Positions 17,165 to 26,410 of a stretch of DNA of 64,000 nucleotides are shown in pieces. The position numbers were made by a program, and so were the translations under genes. The stretch is taken from contig NZ_JAMTCT010000003.1 of NCBI RefSeq assembly GCF_024171995.1, forward strand, positions 248,001 through 312,000. Reading direction: 5' to 3'. Source of the DNA: Promicromonospora umidemergens (lineage in GTDB: Bacteria; Actinomycetota; Actinomycetes; Actinomycetales; Cellulomonadaceae). The notes below the pieces were generated by a model that was not told the origin of the DNA, did not search any database, and saw only the letters and a list, made by a program, of their open reading frames with translations. Numbering within the stretch: position 1 is the stretch's first letter; each line of letters begins with the position of its first letter.

Positions 17165-18672
17165 CCACGGCCCCGCTCGGGACGCAGGTCAGGTCCGGGC
17201 TGGTGTGGAGCGCGCTGAACAACGCCACCCTGCGGCTCGGCACCCTGATCACGGGCATCTTCCTGGCCCGCATCCTGGACCCCGAGACGTTCGGCGTGTT
17301 CGCCGTCGCCGCGACCGTGCAGGGCATCCTGATGACGGTCAGCGAGCTCGGGCTCGCCGCCGACCTGGTGCGCCGCGGCAGGTTCGACGAGCGCGGCCCC
17401 ACCATCGCGACGCTCTCCCTCGTCTCCTCGGGGCTTCTCACGGCCGCCATGTGGTTCGGCGCACCCGCCATCGCGGAGTTCATGGGCGCCGTCGAGGCGG
17501 CACCCGCTGTGCGGGCCATGTCGCTGACCCTCCTGCTCGCCGGGATCGGCGTCGTCCCGTTCGCCCGGCTGCAGCGCGACCTGCGCCAGCGGGAGCTCTT
17601 CCTCATCGAGCTGGTCGCGTTCACCGTCTCGACCACGCTGTCGGTCGGGCTCGCGCTGGCCGGCTGGGGCGCCATGGCGATCGCCGTCGGCAGGTTGTGC
17701 TCGATGGTCGCCGTCGTCGTGCTCGAGTTCGCCACGACCCGGACGCTCCCCCGGTTCGGGTGGCGGTCCGACGTCGCGTCGTCCGGCTTCCGGTTCGGGT
17801 TCCCGCTCGCGTGCGCCGGGCTGCTGTCGCTGGTCCTGCTCAACATCGACAACGTCCTGGTCGGGCGCCTGGGCGGGCCTGTGCTCCTGGGGCTCTACTC
17901 GCTCGCCTTCAACGTCTCGTCCTGGCCCAGCTCGGTGATCGGCACCGCGGTCCGGGCGGTCGCGATGCCTGCGTTCGCGCGGCGCAGCGACGACACCGGA
18001 ACGGCGGACCACGACGGGCTGGTCACCGCGTCGTCGCTGACCTGGGCGCTGGCGGTCCCCGTATCGATGCTGCTCGGCACACTGGCGGGTCCCGTGATCG
18101 AAACCCTGTACGGGCACGCGTGGGCCGCGGCGGCCGGGGTCCTGGCCTGGCTCGCCGCAGTCGGCGCGTTCCGCATCCTGTTCGACGTCTGGGTCGCTTA
18201 CCTCACGGCGGGCGGCTGGTCCGGGAAGCTGCTGCGCCGGCAGGGGTTGTGGCTGGTCGCCCTGGCACCGGTGATGTGGTGGGGCGTCGGGTCTCTCGGG
18301 CTGGTCGGCGCAGGGGCGGCGCACCTGGTCGTGGTGACGGTGGTCGTGCTCCCCGCGTTCCTGCACGCGCTGCACGGCACCGGGGTCCGGCTGCGCAGGC
18401 TCGTCGTCCCGCTGCTGGTGCCGGTCGCCGCGGTCGTCCCGGCCGCCGCCGTCGTCCTGCTGGTCCGGCACGTCGCCCCCGACGCGTGGGTCCATCTCAC
18501 CGTGGGCGGCGTCGCCGGGTTCGCAACCTACGCCGCCCTCGTACTGCCGTGGCTGGCACGGCTCCTCCCTGCCGGGGTCCTGCCCGGGCAGGACCTGCTC
18601 CGCCGGCTCTCCCGCCGGCCACGTCGTGCCGACCGGCCCGACCCCGAACCCAGCAAGGACATGGTCCCATGA
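17161..18672 (+). CDS. lipid-linked oligosaccharide flippase, Wzx-like (first copy)
   Basis: 503 residues with about 12-14 hydrophobic segments in the pattern of the polysaccharide transporter/MOP superfamily. The N-terminus (LVWSALNNATLRLGTLITGIFLARIL) carries the conserved LxRxL-P/D-E-FG motif (DPETFGVFAVA). Such proteins flip undecaprenyl-linked repeat units across the membrane. The second flippase is at 47691, and the two are clearly different proteins. It overlaps its upstream and downstream genes by 4 nt. Confidence 0.9.
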   Translation: MTTAPLGTQVRSGLVWSALNNATLRLGTLITGIFLARILDPETFGVFAVAATVQGILMTVSELGLAADLVRRGRFDERGPTIATLSLVSSGLLTAAMWFGAPAIAEFMGAVEAAPAVRAMSLTLLLAGIGVVPFARLQRDLRQRELFLIELVAFTVSTTLSVGLALAGWGAMAIAVGRLCSMVAVVVLEFATTRTLPRFGWRSDVASSGFRFGFPLACAGLLSLVLLNIDNVLVGRLGGPVLLGLYSLAFNVSSWPSSVIGTAVRAVAMPAFARRSDDTGTADHDGLVTASSLTWALAVPVSMLLGTLAGPVIETLYGHAWAAAAGVLAWLAAVGAFRILFDVWVAYLTAGGWSGKLLRRQGLWLVALAPVMWWGVGSLGLVGAGAAHLVVVTVVVLPAFLHALHGTGVRLRRLVVPLLVPVAAVVPAAAVVLLVRHVAPDAWVHLTVGGVAGFATYAALVLPWLARLLPAGVLPGQDLLRRLSRRPRRADRPDPEPSKDMVP

Positions 18673-19772
18673 CCTCCGAGACCGTACCGTTCGTCAACCT
18701 CGACCACATGCACGACGAGATAGCCGAGGAGGTGGACGCCGGCCTGAGCGAGGTGCTCCGGTCCAAGGCTTTCGTCCTCGGACCGCAGGTCGCCGCCTTC
18801 GAGCAGGCCTACGCGGCGTACTGCGGCGTCCAGCACTGCCTGGGCGTCGGCAACGGCACCGACGCGCTCGAGCTCGCCCTGCGTGCCTCCGGCGTGCGGC
18901 CCGGCGACGAGGTGATCATCCCTGCCAACACGTTCGTCGCGACTGCCGAAGCCGTCCTGCGGGCCGGGGCCAAGGTGGTGCTCGCGGACGTGGACGACGA
19001 CTTCCTGCTCGACCCGGCCTCCGTCCGCGAGCACCTGACGGAGCGGACGACGGCGGTGGTGCCGGTGCACCTGTACGGCCAGATGGCCCAGGTCGAGCTC
19101 ATCGCGGAAGCGGTCGGCCCGGGGGTCGCCGTCGTCGAGGACGCCGCGCAGTCCCAGGGCGCCCGGCGCCACGGCCGCCGGTCCGGCTCCCTCGGGACCG
19201 CTGCCGGCACGAGCTTCTACCCCGGCAAGAACCTCGGCGCGTACGGGGACGCGGGCGCTGTGACGACCGGCAGCGCCGAGGTGGCCGAGCACCTGGCGAA
19301 GCTGCGCAACCACGGCGGCGTCCGCCGCTACGAGCACGACGTGATCGGGACGAACTCCCGGCTGGACACCGTGCAGGCGGTCGTCCTGTCGCTCAAGCTG
19401 GCCCGGCTCGACCGCTGGAACGGCCGGCGCCGGGACGCGGCCGACCGGTACGCCGCGCTGCTGGAGGGCGCTCCCGGCCTCACCTTGCCGCGCACGGCGC
19501 CCGGCAACGAGCACGTGTGGCACCTGTACGTGGTCCAGGTCGAGGAGCGGGGCAAGGCCCAGGCGGCCCTGGACGAGGCGGGGGTCGGGACCGGGATCCA
19601 CTACCCGGCTCCGATCCATCTCCTTCCTGCCTTCTCCTACCTGGGCGGGCGGGCCGGTGACCATCCGGTCGTCGAACGGCAGGCGTCCCGGATCCTCTCC
19701 CTGCCGATGTTCCCCGGGATCACGGCCGCGCAGCAGGAGTGGGTCGCCGAGGCACTGCTGAACGTCCTCTGA
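18669..19772 (+). CDS. DegT/DnrJ/EryC1/StrS sugar aminotransferase (second copy, WlbC/WbpE-like)
   Basis: 367 residues. The PLP lysine is in FYPGKNLGAYGDAGAV near residue 186, with VVEDAAQSQGA upstream. This is the form typical of UDP-3-keto-hexosaminuronate aminotransferases such as WbpE. With the Gfo/Idh gene at 12178 and the WbpD-like acyltransferase at 32036 it would complete a route to a 2,3-diamino sugar acid. That assignment is inference. It overlaps the flippase stop (ATGA). Confidence 0.88.
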   Translation: MTSETVPFVNLDHMHDEIAEEVDAGLSEVLRSKAFVLGPQVAAFEQAYAAYCGVQHCLGVGNGTDALELALRASGVRPGDEVIIPANTFVATAEAVLRAGAKVVLADVDDDFLLDPASVREHLTERTTAVVPVHLYGQMAQVELIAEAVGPGVAVVEDAAQSQGARRHGRRSGSLGTAAGTSFYPGKNLGAYGDAGAVTTGSAEVAEHLAKLRNHGGVRRYEHDVIGTNSRLDTVQAVVLSLKLARLDRWNGRRRDAADRYAALLEGAPGLTLPRTAPGNEHVWHLYVVQVEERGKAQAALDEAGVGTGIHYPAPIHLLPAFSYLGGRAGDHPVVERQASRILSLPMFPGITAAQQEWVAEALLNVL

Positions 19773-19804
19773 CCCACCGAGAGCATCCGAGAGAAGGAGC
19801 ACCC

Positions 19805-21046
19805 ATGGCCCGATCCCGCTTCGCCCAGACCACTGCCACGCTGCGCCGCGCCCGCGACGTCGGGCCGCGCGGGGTGGCGCAGCGGCTGGCCGCGCGGGCC
19901 TATCGCGCAACGGGCGCCCAGGCACTCGACCTGCACCTCGACCCGGCCGACGTCGTCGGCGACGTGCCTGCCTCGCTGCCGGTGCCCGCGCCCCGCCCGG
20001 CGGGCGGTGCGGGCCAGGACTCCCCTGGGCTCACGGTCGGCTGGGTGACCAGCCCGCCCGCCGCCGGGTCCGGCGGCCACACGACGCTGTTCCGGATGGT
20101 CGAAGGGCTGGAGGCGCGTGGCCACACCTGCGTCGTGTACCTCTACGACCGGCACGGGCTCGACATCGCCCAGCGCACCGCGGAGCTGCGGCGCGGCTGG
20201 CCAGGGGTGCGGGCAGAGGTCCGGGACGCACGCGCGGGCATCAGCGGCGTGGACGCGGTAGTGGCGTCCTCGTGGGAGTCGGCCCACGTCGTGCTCTCCT
20301 ACGGTGCGGAGCCCGTGCACCGGCTGTACTTCATCCAGGACTTCGAGCCGTACTTCTACCCGCGCGGCTCGGAGTACGAGCTTGCGGCCATGACCTACCG
20401 GTTCCCGTTCCGCCGCATCGCGCTCGGCGAGATGGTCGCCGGCTGCCTCCGGTCCGAGCTGGGCCAGGACAGCGACCTCGTCCCGTTCGGGTGCGACACC
20501 CGCACCTACCACCTGCCGAAGGCCAGGATGCCTCGGTCCGGGGTGGTGCTCTACGCCAAGCCGGACGTCGGCCGCCGCGGCTATCTCCTGGCCCGCCTGG
20601 CGCTCGAGCGCTTTCACCGTACGCACCCGGACCAGGAGATCCACGTCTACGGGTCACCGCCCACAGGTCTGCCGTTCCCGGTGACCTACCACGGGAGCGT
20701 CACACCGACGGCGCTGAACGAGCTGTACGGGCGCGTCGTGGCCGGGCTGGCGATGTCCTTCACCAACATCTCGCTCGTGGCCGAGGAGATGCTCGCCGCC
20801 GGCGTCGTGCCGGTCGTCAACGACTCCCCACTGTCCCGCGCGGACCTGCCGGGCGCGTACGTCGGCTGGGCAGAGCCGACGGCGGAAGGCATCGCCGTGG
20901 AGCTCGCGGCCGCCGTCGACCGGCCGGACGCCGACGCCTACGCGGTGGAGGTCGCCGAGAGTGTCACGGGTCGGTCCTGGGACCTGACGCAGGAGCTGGT
21001 GGCGCAGATCGTGGAGGACGAGGTGCGGCGCGGTGACGGTGCATGA
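19805..21046 (+). CDS. WsaF-like glycosyltransferase (GT4-related)
   Basis: 413 residues. The central region contains YFIQDFEPYFYPRGSEYEL and RIALGEMVAG, the signature of WsaF-type rhamnosyltransferases and related enzymes. A nucleotide-binding C-terminal half follows (NISLVAEEMLAAGVVPVV). The donor may be dTDP-rhamnose, but no rhamnose biosynthesis genes are in the window. The ATG has GAGAAGGAG upstream. It is the last gene of the operon, and its final 83 bp overlap the 3' end of the convergent Wzz-like gene. Confidence 0.83.
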   Translation: MARSRFAQTTATLRRARDVGPRGVAQRLAARAYRATGAQALDLHLDPADVVGDVPASLPVPAPRPAGGAGQDSPGLTVGWVTSPPAAGSGGHTTLFRMVEGLEARGHTCVVYLYDRHGLDIAQRTAELRRGWPGVRAEVRDARAGISGVDAVVASSWESAHVVLSYGAEPVHRLYFIQDFEPYFYPRGSEYELAAMTYRFPFRRIALGEMVAGCLRSELGQDSDLVPFGCDTRTYHLPKARMPRSGVVLYAKPDVGRRGYLLARLALERFHRTHPDQEIHVYGSPPTGLPFPVTYHGSVTPTALNELYGRVVAGLAMSFTNISLVAEEMLAAGVVPVVNDSPLSRADLPGAYVGWAEPTAEGIAVELAAAVDRPDADAYAVEVAESVTGRSWDLTQELVAQIVEDEVRRGDGA

Positions 21047-21677
21047 CGGGTCGGCGCCCGCGGATCTCGAGCACTGCTATGACGGTGAACGTGGCGGCGA
21101 CGCCGAGCACGCCGGCCATCCCGGCGCTCCGGCCGCGCGACCCCTTCACCTGATGGACCACCGTCGACTCGGGGGCAACCGTCACGGTGATGTCGTTGAC
21201 GGGCGCCACCCCCGCGTCGCGCTGCAGGCGGTCCAGCGCCTCGGTGATCTGCGCGATGATCTCGCCCTGCCGCGCCGCGGCCTTGTCGGCGGTGGCCGCG
21301 ACGACCTCGACGTACAGGACCTGCTCGGCGAAGTGGGGGGCCCACTGGCCGCCCGTGTCCGGCAGGCGGATCGACCAGCCGTCACGTACCCCCTCGCCGA
21401 CGAGCGACGCGTCCGGAGAGGCGTACTTGGTGACCGCGTCCGGCCCCGAGACCGTCTTGGCGACCGCACCCGCCGTGATGATCAGGTCCTCGGAGGTGGT
21501 GCGCAGCGAGTTCGGGTACGCGGCGCTCGGCGGCGCGAGGAACACGACCTGCGTGCGGCTCCAGAAGACGCCGTCGTCCAGCGTCGTGGAGTACATGAGT
21601 CCGAGCGTCGCCACCGCGCCCGCCACCAGGACGATCCAGTGCCGCAGCGCCGCACGTACCAAATCCCAGAACTTCAT
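20964..21677 (-). CDS. Wzz-like chain-length/assembly protein without kinase domain (first copy)
   Basis: 237 residues. One transmembrane segment near residues 13-32, an extracytoplasmic domain, and a second segment near residues 193-212 followed by a basic Arg/Pro-rich cytoplasmic tail. This is the topology of CapA/CpsC-like polysaccharide co-polymerases. There is no Walker box, so a separate kinase (35397) would have to partner it. The ATG has GGAG upstream. It is transcribed away from a second protein of the same topology (21817). A -10 (TATCGT) and a cluster box lie upstream. Confidence 0.7.
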   Translation of the reverse strand: MKFWDLVRAALRHWIVLVAGAVATLGLMYSTTLDDGVFWSRTQVVFLAPPSAAYPNSLRTTSEDLIITAGAVAKTVSGPDAVTKYASPDASLVGEGVRDGWSIRLPDTGGQWAPHFAEQVLYVEVVAATADKAAARQGEIIAQITEALDRLQRDAGVAPVNDITVTVAPESTVVHQVKGSRGRSAGMAGVLGVAATFTVIAVLEIRGRRPVMHRHRAAPRPPRSAPPAPASGPRTDP

Positions 21678-21767
21678 CGAATCTCCGCTATTTCTCTCTC
21701 TGCCATTTCCCAGAGTGGGCGAAATTCGGGCCAGAATGCCGCGGCTCGTTCCTTTCCTCGCCCTCGC

Positions 21768-21813
21768 ACGATACCTTTGTCGAGCGTGGCGTGATACGCC
21801 CGGAAAGGGTGAA
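21768..21813 (-). promoter_or_regulatory. cluster box and -10 of the leftward Wzz-like gene
   Basis: On the minus strand TTCACCC (21813-21807) lies 33 nt before TATCGT (21773-21768). The box also sits 3 nt before the ATG of the rightward gene at 21817, so an activator bound there might hinder that gene. Confidence 0.65.
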
Positions 21814-21816
21814 CAA

Positions 21817-22569
21817 ATGTCATTCCTCGACCTGATCGCAGCCTTGGGCCGCCAGTGGATGGTGTCGATCGCGGGGCTCCTGGCGACCGCCGCACTCGTC
21901 TGGGGTGCCGCCGCCATGGAGCCGCCCGTCCACACCGCGCGCGCCCTGGTCCTGCTGGTGCCCTCCGAGCAGGCCGTCGGCAAGGGCGGCAACCCGTTCC
22001 TGGCGCTCGCTGGTCTCGACCTTCCGGCGCGCGTGGTGGTCGCCTACTACGAGAGCGACAGCGCCAAGGCCCAGTTCACCTCCGGCTCCCCCGACGCCGA
22101 GTACGTCGTGGCCATCGAGGAGTCGACGCGCGGACCGGTGATCGCCGTCGACGTGACGGACGAGACCCCGCAGCGCGCCCTCGAGACCCTTGACCTGCTC
22201 ACCTCGTCGATCCCCGTCGAGCTGCGGCGGCTCCAGGAGGAGGTCGACGCGCCGGAGGACGCCATAGTGTCGACGATCGTCCTCGCCAAGGACGAGCGGA
22301 CGGAGACCGACACCAGCGGCACGGTGCGGATGCTCATCGCTGCCTCAGGCGTCGGGCTGGTGGGGACCGTCGTCGGCGCCGTGGCGACCGACGGGATGCG
22401 GCGCAGCCGGTTACGGCGTCGGACACCGGTCACCGGGCCGCCTGTCCTCAAGCCGCCGGCGAGCAAACCATCGGACAGCGACCCGCCCTGGAACAACCCC
22501 GCCCCCGACTCCCGCGACCGCCGGAGGGACGACGCACCCGCCCGGGCGGCCACCGCGGAGCCCTGGTGA
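21817..22569 (+). CDS. Wzz-like chain-length/assembly protein without kinase domain (second copy)
   Basis: 250 residues. Transmembrane segments near residues 14-34 and 170-190 flank an extracellular domain. A Pro/Asp/Arg-rich cytoplasmic tail of about 60 residues ends the protein. Topology matches the divergent gene at 20964, but sequence similarity is low. It should regulate chain length or link polymerase and kinase. Its stop overlaps the GTG of the polymerase (GTGA), so these two products are probably made in balance. Confidence 0.7.
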   Translation: MSFLDLIAALGRQWMVSIAGLLATAALVWGAAAMEPPVHTARALVLLVPSEQAVGKGGNPFLALAGLDLPARVVVAYYESDSAKAQFTSGSPDAEYVVAIEESTRGPVIAVDVTDETPQRALETLDLLTSSIPVELRRLQEEVDAPEDAIVSTIVLAKDERTETDTSGTVRMLIAASGVGLVGTVVGAVATDGMRRSRLRRRTPVTGPPVLKPPASKPSDSDPPWNNPAPDSRDRRRDDAPARAATAEPW

Positions 22570-23894
22570 CGCGGGCCCGGCCCGCCGCGACCCACCGGCA
22601 TGCCGCACCGGCACGGTCCCCGTTCCGGCGGGCCGTGCCGTTCGACATCGTCACCTGGCTCTCGATCTACCTCGTCCTGCTGTTCGCCGTGCCGTCGAAG
22701 CTGGTGATCGGGCCGCTCGGCAGCGCGGGGGCACCGTCGATGGTGCTCGGCCTCGTGAGCCTGCTGCTGTGGGTCCTCATCGGTGTCGGCGCGGCCGGCA
22801 TCGGCGCGGCCGGGTCGGAGCCGCGCCGCCCCCGGCAGGTCCGGGTGGCGCTCGGCCTGTTCCTCTTCGGCGTCGGGGTGTCGTACGTCATCGCGATGTC
22901 GCGGCCCGTCGTCTGGGGCGAGGTCAGCCCCGCCGACGTCGGGCTCCTGTCGCTGCTCGCCTGGTCGGGCATGCTCCTCCTCGCGCACGACGGGATCGGG
23001 TCCCCCGCCCGACGCGACGTGCTGGTGTGGCGGCTGGCCCTCGCGGGCGGCGCCCTGGCCGTGCTCGGGCTCGCCCAGTTCGTCGTCGGTGAGCTGTTCG
23101 TGGACCGGATCTCCCTGCCCGGGCTGACCCTCACGTCGCCGTACGAGCTCGGGGAACGCAACGGACGCGTCCGCCCGCAGGGCACGGCCACCCACCCGAT
23201 CGAGTACGGCGTGCTGGTCACCATGCTGCTGCCGCTGGCGCTGCACGTCGGCTTCCAGCACACCGAGCGCCGAGCCCTGGTGCGCTGGGCGCCCGCTGCG
23301 GCGTCGCTCGCGCTGGTGCCCGCATCGGGTTCTCGGTCCGCCTATGTGGGCGCCGCCGTCGGCCTCGTGATCCTGCTCATCGGCTGGCGAGGATCGCGGC
23401 GCCGCGTGATGCTCGGCGTCACCGCGGCGGGCACGGCCGTAGGACTGGTGGTCGCACCGGCGATGCTGGCGTCGATCCTCGGCCTGTTCACCGGCGTCGC
23501 CGATGACCCGAGCGTCGCCTCCCGGACCGGATCGTTCGCGCTGGCGGGCGACTTCATCGCACGAGACCCCCTGTTCGGACGAGGGCTGGGCACCTTCCTG
23601 CCCACCTACCGGATCTTCGACAACCAGTACCTGCTGCTCCTGGTGACCGTCGGCGTGGTGGGCACTGCTCTGTTCTGCGGCCTCGGCATGGCGGCGGTCC
23701 GTGGGCTCGTGCGGGCCCGCGCCCACAGCGTGGACACCGACGCCAGGTCCCACGACCTCGCGCTGGCCCTCATCGCCTCGGTCGTCGTCGGCTTCGTCAG
23801 CCTGTTCTTCTTCGACGCCTTCGCTTTTCCGATGACGATGGGCGCCCTCTTTCTTCTGATCGGTCTCACCGGGTCGCTGCACGACCGGACATAG
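22566..23894 (+). CDS. O-antigen ligase/polymerase family protein, Wzy-like (first copy)
   Basis: 442 residues with about 11-12 membrane segments. The O-antigen ligase domain region includes GTATHPIEYGVLVTMLLPLAL and PASGSRSAYVGAAVGL, followed by the large periplasmic loop with RDPLFGRGLGTFLPTY, typical of Wzy/WaaL proteins. It should polymerise or ligate repeat units outside the membrane. Its GTG overlaps the preceding stop. The second polymerase candidate is at 38975. Confidence 0.87.
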   Translation: MTRARPAATHRHAAPARSPFRRAVPFDIVTWLSIYLVLLFAVPSKLVIGPLGSAGAPSMVLGLVSLLLWVLIGVGAAGIGAAGSEPRRPRQVRVALGLFLFGVGVSYVIAMSRPVVWGEVSPADVGLLSLLAWSGMLLLAHDGIGSPARRDVLVWRLALAGGALAVLGLAQFVVGELFVDRISLPGLTLTSPYELGERNGRVRPQGTATHPIEYGVLVTMLLPLALHVGFQHTERRALVRWAPAAASLALVPASGSRSAYVGAAVGLVILLIGWRGSRRRVMLGVTAAGTAVGLVVAPAMLASILGLFTGVADDPSVASRTGSFALAGDFIARDPLFGRGLGTFLPTYRIFDNQYLLLLVTVGVVGTALFCGLGMAAVRGLVRARAHSVDTDARSHDLALALIASVVVGFVSLFFFDAFAFPMTMGALFLLIGLTGSLHDRT

Positions 23895-23914
23895 TCGCGC
23901 CGGCCGGTCCGTCA

Positions 23915-23971
23915 TTCACCCGGACATTCACCCTCCGCCGTATTCCGCGCCGGCACTTCTTCGTTCACGAT
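23915..23971 (+). promoter_or_regulatory. tandem cluster boxes and -10 of the deacetylase operon
   Basis: TTCACCC at 23915-23921 and again at 23927-23933 (12-nt period). CACGAT (23966-23971) is 32 nt after the second box and 6 nt before the ATG at 23978. Confidence 0.65.
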
Positions 23972-23977
23972 AAACAA

Positions 23978-24631
23978 ATGATCAATCTCTGCTTTCACGG
24001 CATCGGGACGCCCCCAGTCGGTGTCCCGGCCGAGGAGGCCTCCTACTGGATCGGCGTCGGCACGTTCCGCCGGGTCCTCGACCTGGTCGCCGATCATCCG
24101 GACGTGCGGATCAGCTTCGACGACGGCAACTCCTCCGACGTCGCCGTCGCGCTGCCGGACCTGCAGGAGCGAGGGCTGGTCGCCGAGTTCTTCGTCATCG
24201 CGGGCCGTCTCGAGGACCCGGGCTCCCTGTCGGCCGACGACGTGCGCCGGCTGCGCCTCGCCGGGATGGGTGTCGGGTCGCACGGGATGCACCACCGTGT
24301 GTGGCGCAGGCTGGGTCCCACGGAGCAGCACGAGGAGCTCGCGGTCGCCCGCCGGCGACTCGAGGAGATCCTGGACGAGCCGGTACGCACGGCGGCGTGC
24401 CCGCTCGGCCGGTACGACCGCGCGACCCTGGCCGCGCTGCGGCGGCTGCGGTACACCCGCGTCTACACCAGCGACCGGGCACTGGCCCGGCCCGGTGCCT
24501 GGCGGCAGGCCCGGTTCAGCCTCCGCGCCCACGACACGGCCGACGACGTCGCCGGCTGGCTCCGGCACGGCGACCGCCGCGCCACCCGGTTCGCCGACTC
24601 GGCACGCACCTTCATCAAGGGGCTGCGCTGA
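23978..24631 (+). CDS. polysaccharide deacetylase (NodB/CE4 family)
   Basis: 217 residues. NodB motif 1 appears as ISFDDGNSSD near residue 45, with the catalytic base and metal-binding aspartates. Motif 2 appears as SHGMHH near residue 98, with the two metal-binding histidines. CE4 enzymes remove N-acetyl groups from glycans. No signal peptide or membrane anchor is visible, so it may act on the lipid-linked intermediate in the cytoplasm, which is unusual for the family. The start is supported by a -10 at 6 nt. TGATG overlap with the next gene. Confidence 0.85.
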   Translation: MINLCFHGIGTPPVGVPAEEASYWIGVGTFRRVLDLVADHPDVRISFDDGNSSDVAVALPDLQERGLVAEFFVIAGRLEDPGSLSADDVRRLRLAGMGVGSHGMHHRVWRRLGPTEQHEELAVARRRLEEILDEPVRTAACPLGRYDRATLAALRRLRYTRVYTSDRALARPGAWRQARFSLRAHDTADDVAGWLRHGDRRATRFADSARTFIKGLR

Positions 24632-25530
24632 TGGGGGCAGAGGTCGCCGCCGTCATCGTGACCTACAACAGCGCCGAGCACGTCGATGCTCTCCTGGACG
24701 GCCTGCCCGGCGCCTTTGGCGACGTCCCGTACACCACGGTGGTCGTCGACAACGGTTCCACCGACGGGACACCGGCGCTGCTGCGACGCCGGGGCGACTG
24801 CACGGTCGTCGAGAGCGTGAACGACGGCTACGGGGCCGGCATGAACCGTGCGGTGCGCCACGCGCCGGAGACGGCCGCGATCCTGGTGCTCAATCCGGAC
24901 GTGGAGCTCGACGCCGACGCGGTGCCGCGGATGCTGAGCGTGCTGCGCCGACCGGGGGTCGGCATCGTGGCTCCCCGCACCCGCGAGGCCGACGGGCGCC
25001 TGTCTCCGACGCTGCGGCGTACGCCGACCGTGGCTCGCGCCGGAGGGCTGAGCTTCACCCGCATGCCGCTGCTCGCGGAGCGGATCGACGACCCGCGGGC
25101 CTACACCACCGAGCACGCGGTGGACTGGGCGGTCGGCGCGATCTGGCTCGTGGACCGGGAGTGCTTCGAGGCGGTGGACGGGTTCGACGAGTCGTACTTC
25201 CTGTACTCCGAGGAGACGGACTTCGCGCTCCGGGCCCGGGACCGTGGCTGGGCCACGGTCTACACACCGACGGCGGGCGGCATGCACATCGGTGGCGGAT
25301 CAGGTACGAGCCACGAGACCCACACCATGCAGATGCTGAACCGGGTGCGCCTGATCCGGCGGCGTCGCGGCACGGGAGCCGCCTGGCTGTACTACGCGCT
25401 GACCCTGCTCGTGGAGCTCCGCCGCGGCCTCCTGGGCCACCGCGCGTCCTGGCCGACGCTGCGGGCGCTCGTGCGCCCTGCCCTGCGTCCGGCCGCGCTC
25501 GGGGCGAGCGACACGGTGCTGCCCCGATGA
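24631..25530 (+). CDS. glycosyltransferase family 2, rhamnosyltransferase-like
   Basis: 299 residues. VIVTYNSAEHVDALL, VVVDNGSTDGT, the acidic motif LNPDVELD near residue 90, and a FDESYFLYSEETDFALRARDRGW stretch near residue 188 that is typical of WbbL-like GT2 enzymes. The donor is probably a deoxyhexose nucleotide, by analogy only. Start overlaps the deacetylase stop and its end overlaps the next gene by 4 nt. Confidence 0.87.
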   Translation: MGAEVAAVIVTYNSAEHVDALLDGLPGAFGDVPYTTVVVDNGSTDGTPALLRRRGDCTVVESVNDGYGAGMNRAVRHAPETAAILVLNPDVELDADAVPRMLSVLRRPGVGIVAPRTREADGRLSPTLRRTPTVARAGGLSFTRMPLLAERIDDPRAYTTEHAVDWAVGAIWLVDRECFEAVDGFDESYFLYSEETDFALRARDRGWATVYTPTAGGMHIGGGSGTSHETHTMQMLNRVRLIRRRRGTGAAWLYYALTLLVELRRGLLGHRASWPTLRALVRPALRPAALGASDTVLPR

Positions 25531-26387
25531 GCTCTCCCCAGGAGGCGGGAGCGCCCGGGTCGCCGGTCGCGTCCGTCATCGTTCCCGCCCACGACGAGGA
25601 ACGCACGATCGGCCGCCTCCTGGACGCGTTGTGCGCAGAACCCGGCCGGTTCGAGACGGTCGTCGCGTGCAACGGGTGCACCGACGAGACGGCGCGGGTG
25701 GCCGCACGGTACCCGGTGACCGTGCTCGACCTGCCGGAGCCCTCCAAGGCGCGCGCGCTGCGTGCCGCCGACAAGGTGGCCCGGACGTTCCCGCGGGTAT
25801 ACCTCGACGCCGACGTCGAGATCACCGCGGACGGCCTGGCCCGGCTCGTGGCCGCGGTGGGCCCAGGACGCGCGGCGGTCGCGGCACCACGGCGGGTCAT
25901 GCCTCGTACAGGGGTCTCCGTGCTCACCCGCTGGTACTACGACGTCTGGGAAGCGCTGCCCACCGTGCGTTCGGGTCTGTTCGGGCGCGGGGCCCTGGCC
26001 GTGTCCCGGGACGGTGCACGCCGGGTCGAGGCGCTGCCCGAGATGATGGCCGACGACCTGGTGCTCTCCGAGGCGTTCGCACCGGCCGAGCGCGTCGTCG
26101 TGCAGGACGTCGCCGTCGTGGTGCACCCGGCGCGCACCCTGCGGGACCTCGTCCGCCGTCGTGCACGGGTGACGACCGGCAACGTCCAGGCGGACCGGGC
26201 CGGCCTGCGCGGGGCCGAAGCACGCACGACGCTCGGCGACCTCTGGCAGCTCGTGCGGGAGCGCCCGGGCCTGGCGCCGCGGGTCCCCGTGTTCCTCGGC
26301 GTCGTGCTCGCCGGGCGCGCCCGCGCCCGCGCTGCCGTGCGCGCAGGCGACTTCACCACCTGGGAACGCGACACCAGCACCCGGTGA
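25527..26387 (+). CDS. glycosyltransferase family 2
   Basis: 286 residues. The N-terminal VIVPAHDEERTIGRLLDAL and VACNGCTDETA, with YLDADVEI as the acidic motif near residue 92, place it in GT2. A short C-terminal helical region without clear membrane segments follows. Specificity is unknown. It is the third gene of the deacetylase operon and ends 24 nt before the convergent beta-helix gene. Confidence 0.85.
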   Translation: MSSPQEAGAPGSPVASVIVPAHDEERTIGRLLDALCAEPGRFETVVACNGCTDETARVAARYPVTVLDLPEPSKARALRAADKVARTFPRVYLDADVEITADGLARLVAAVGPGRAAVAAPRRVMPRTGVSVLTRWYYDVWEALPTVRSGLFGRGALAVSRDGARRVEALPEMMADDLVLSEAFAPAERVVVQDVAVVVHPARTLRDLVRRRARVTTGNVQADRAGLRGAEARTTLGDLWQLVRERPGLAPRVPVFLGVVLAGRARARAAVRAGDFTTWERDTSTR

Positions 26388-26410
26388 CCGACGCCGTCGG
26401 GCGAACGGGT

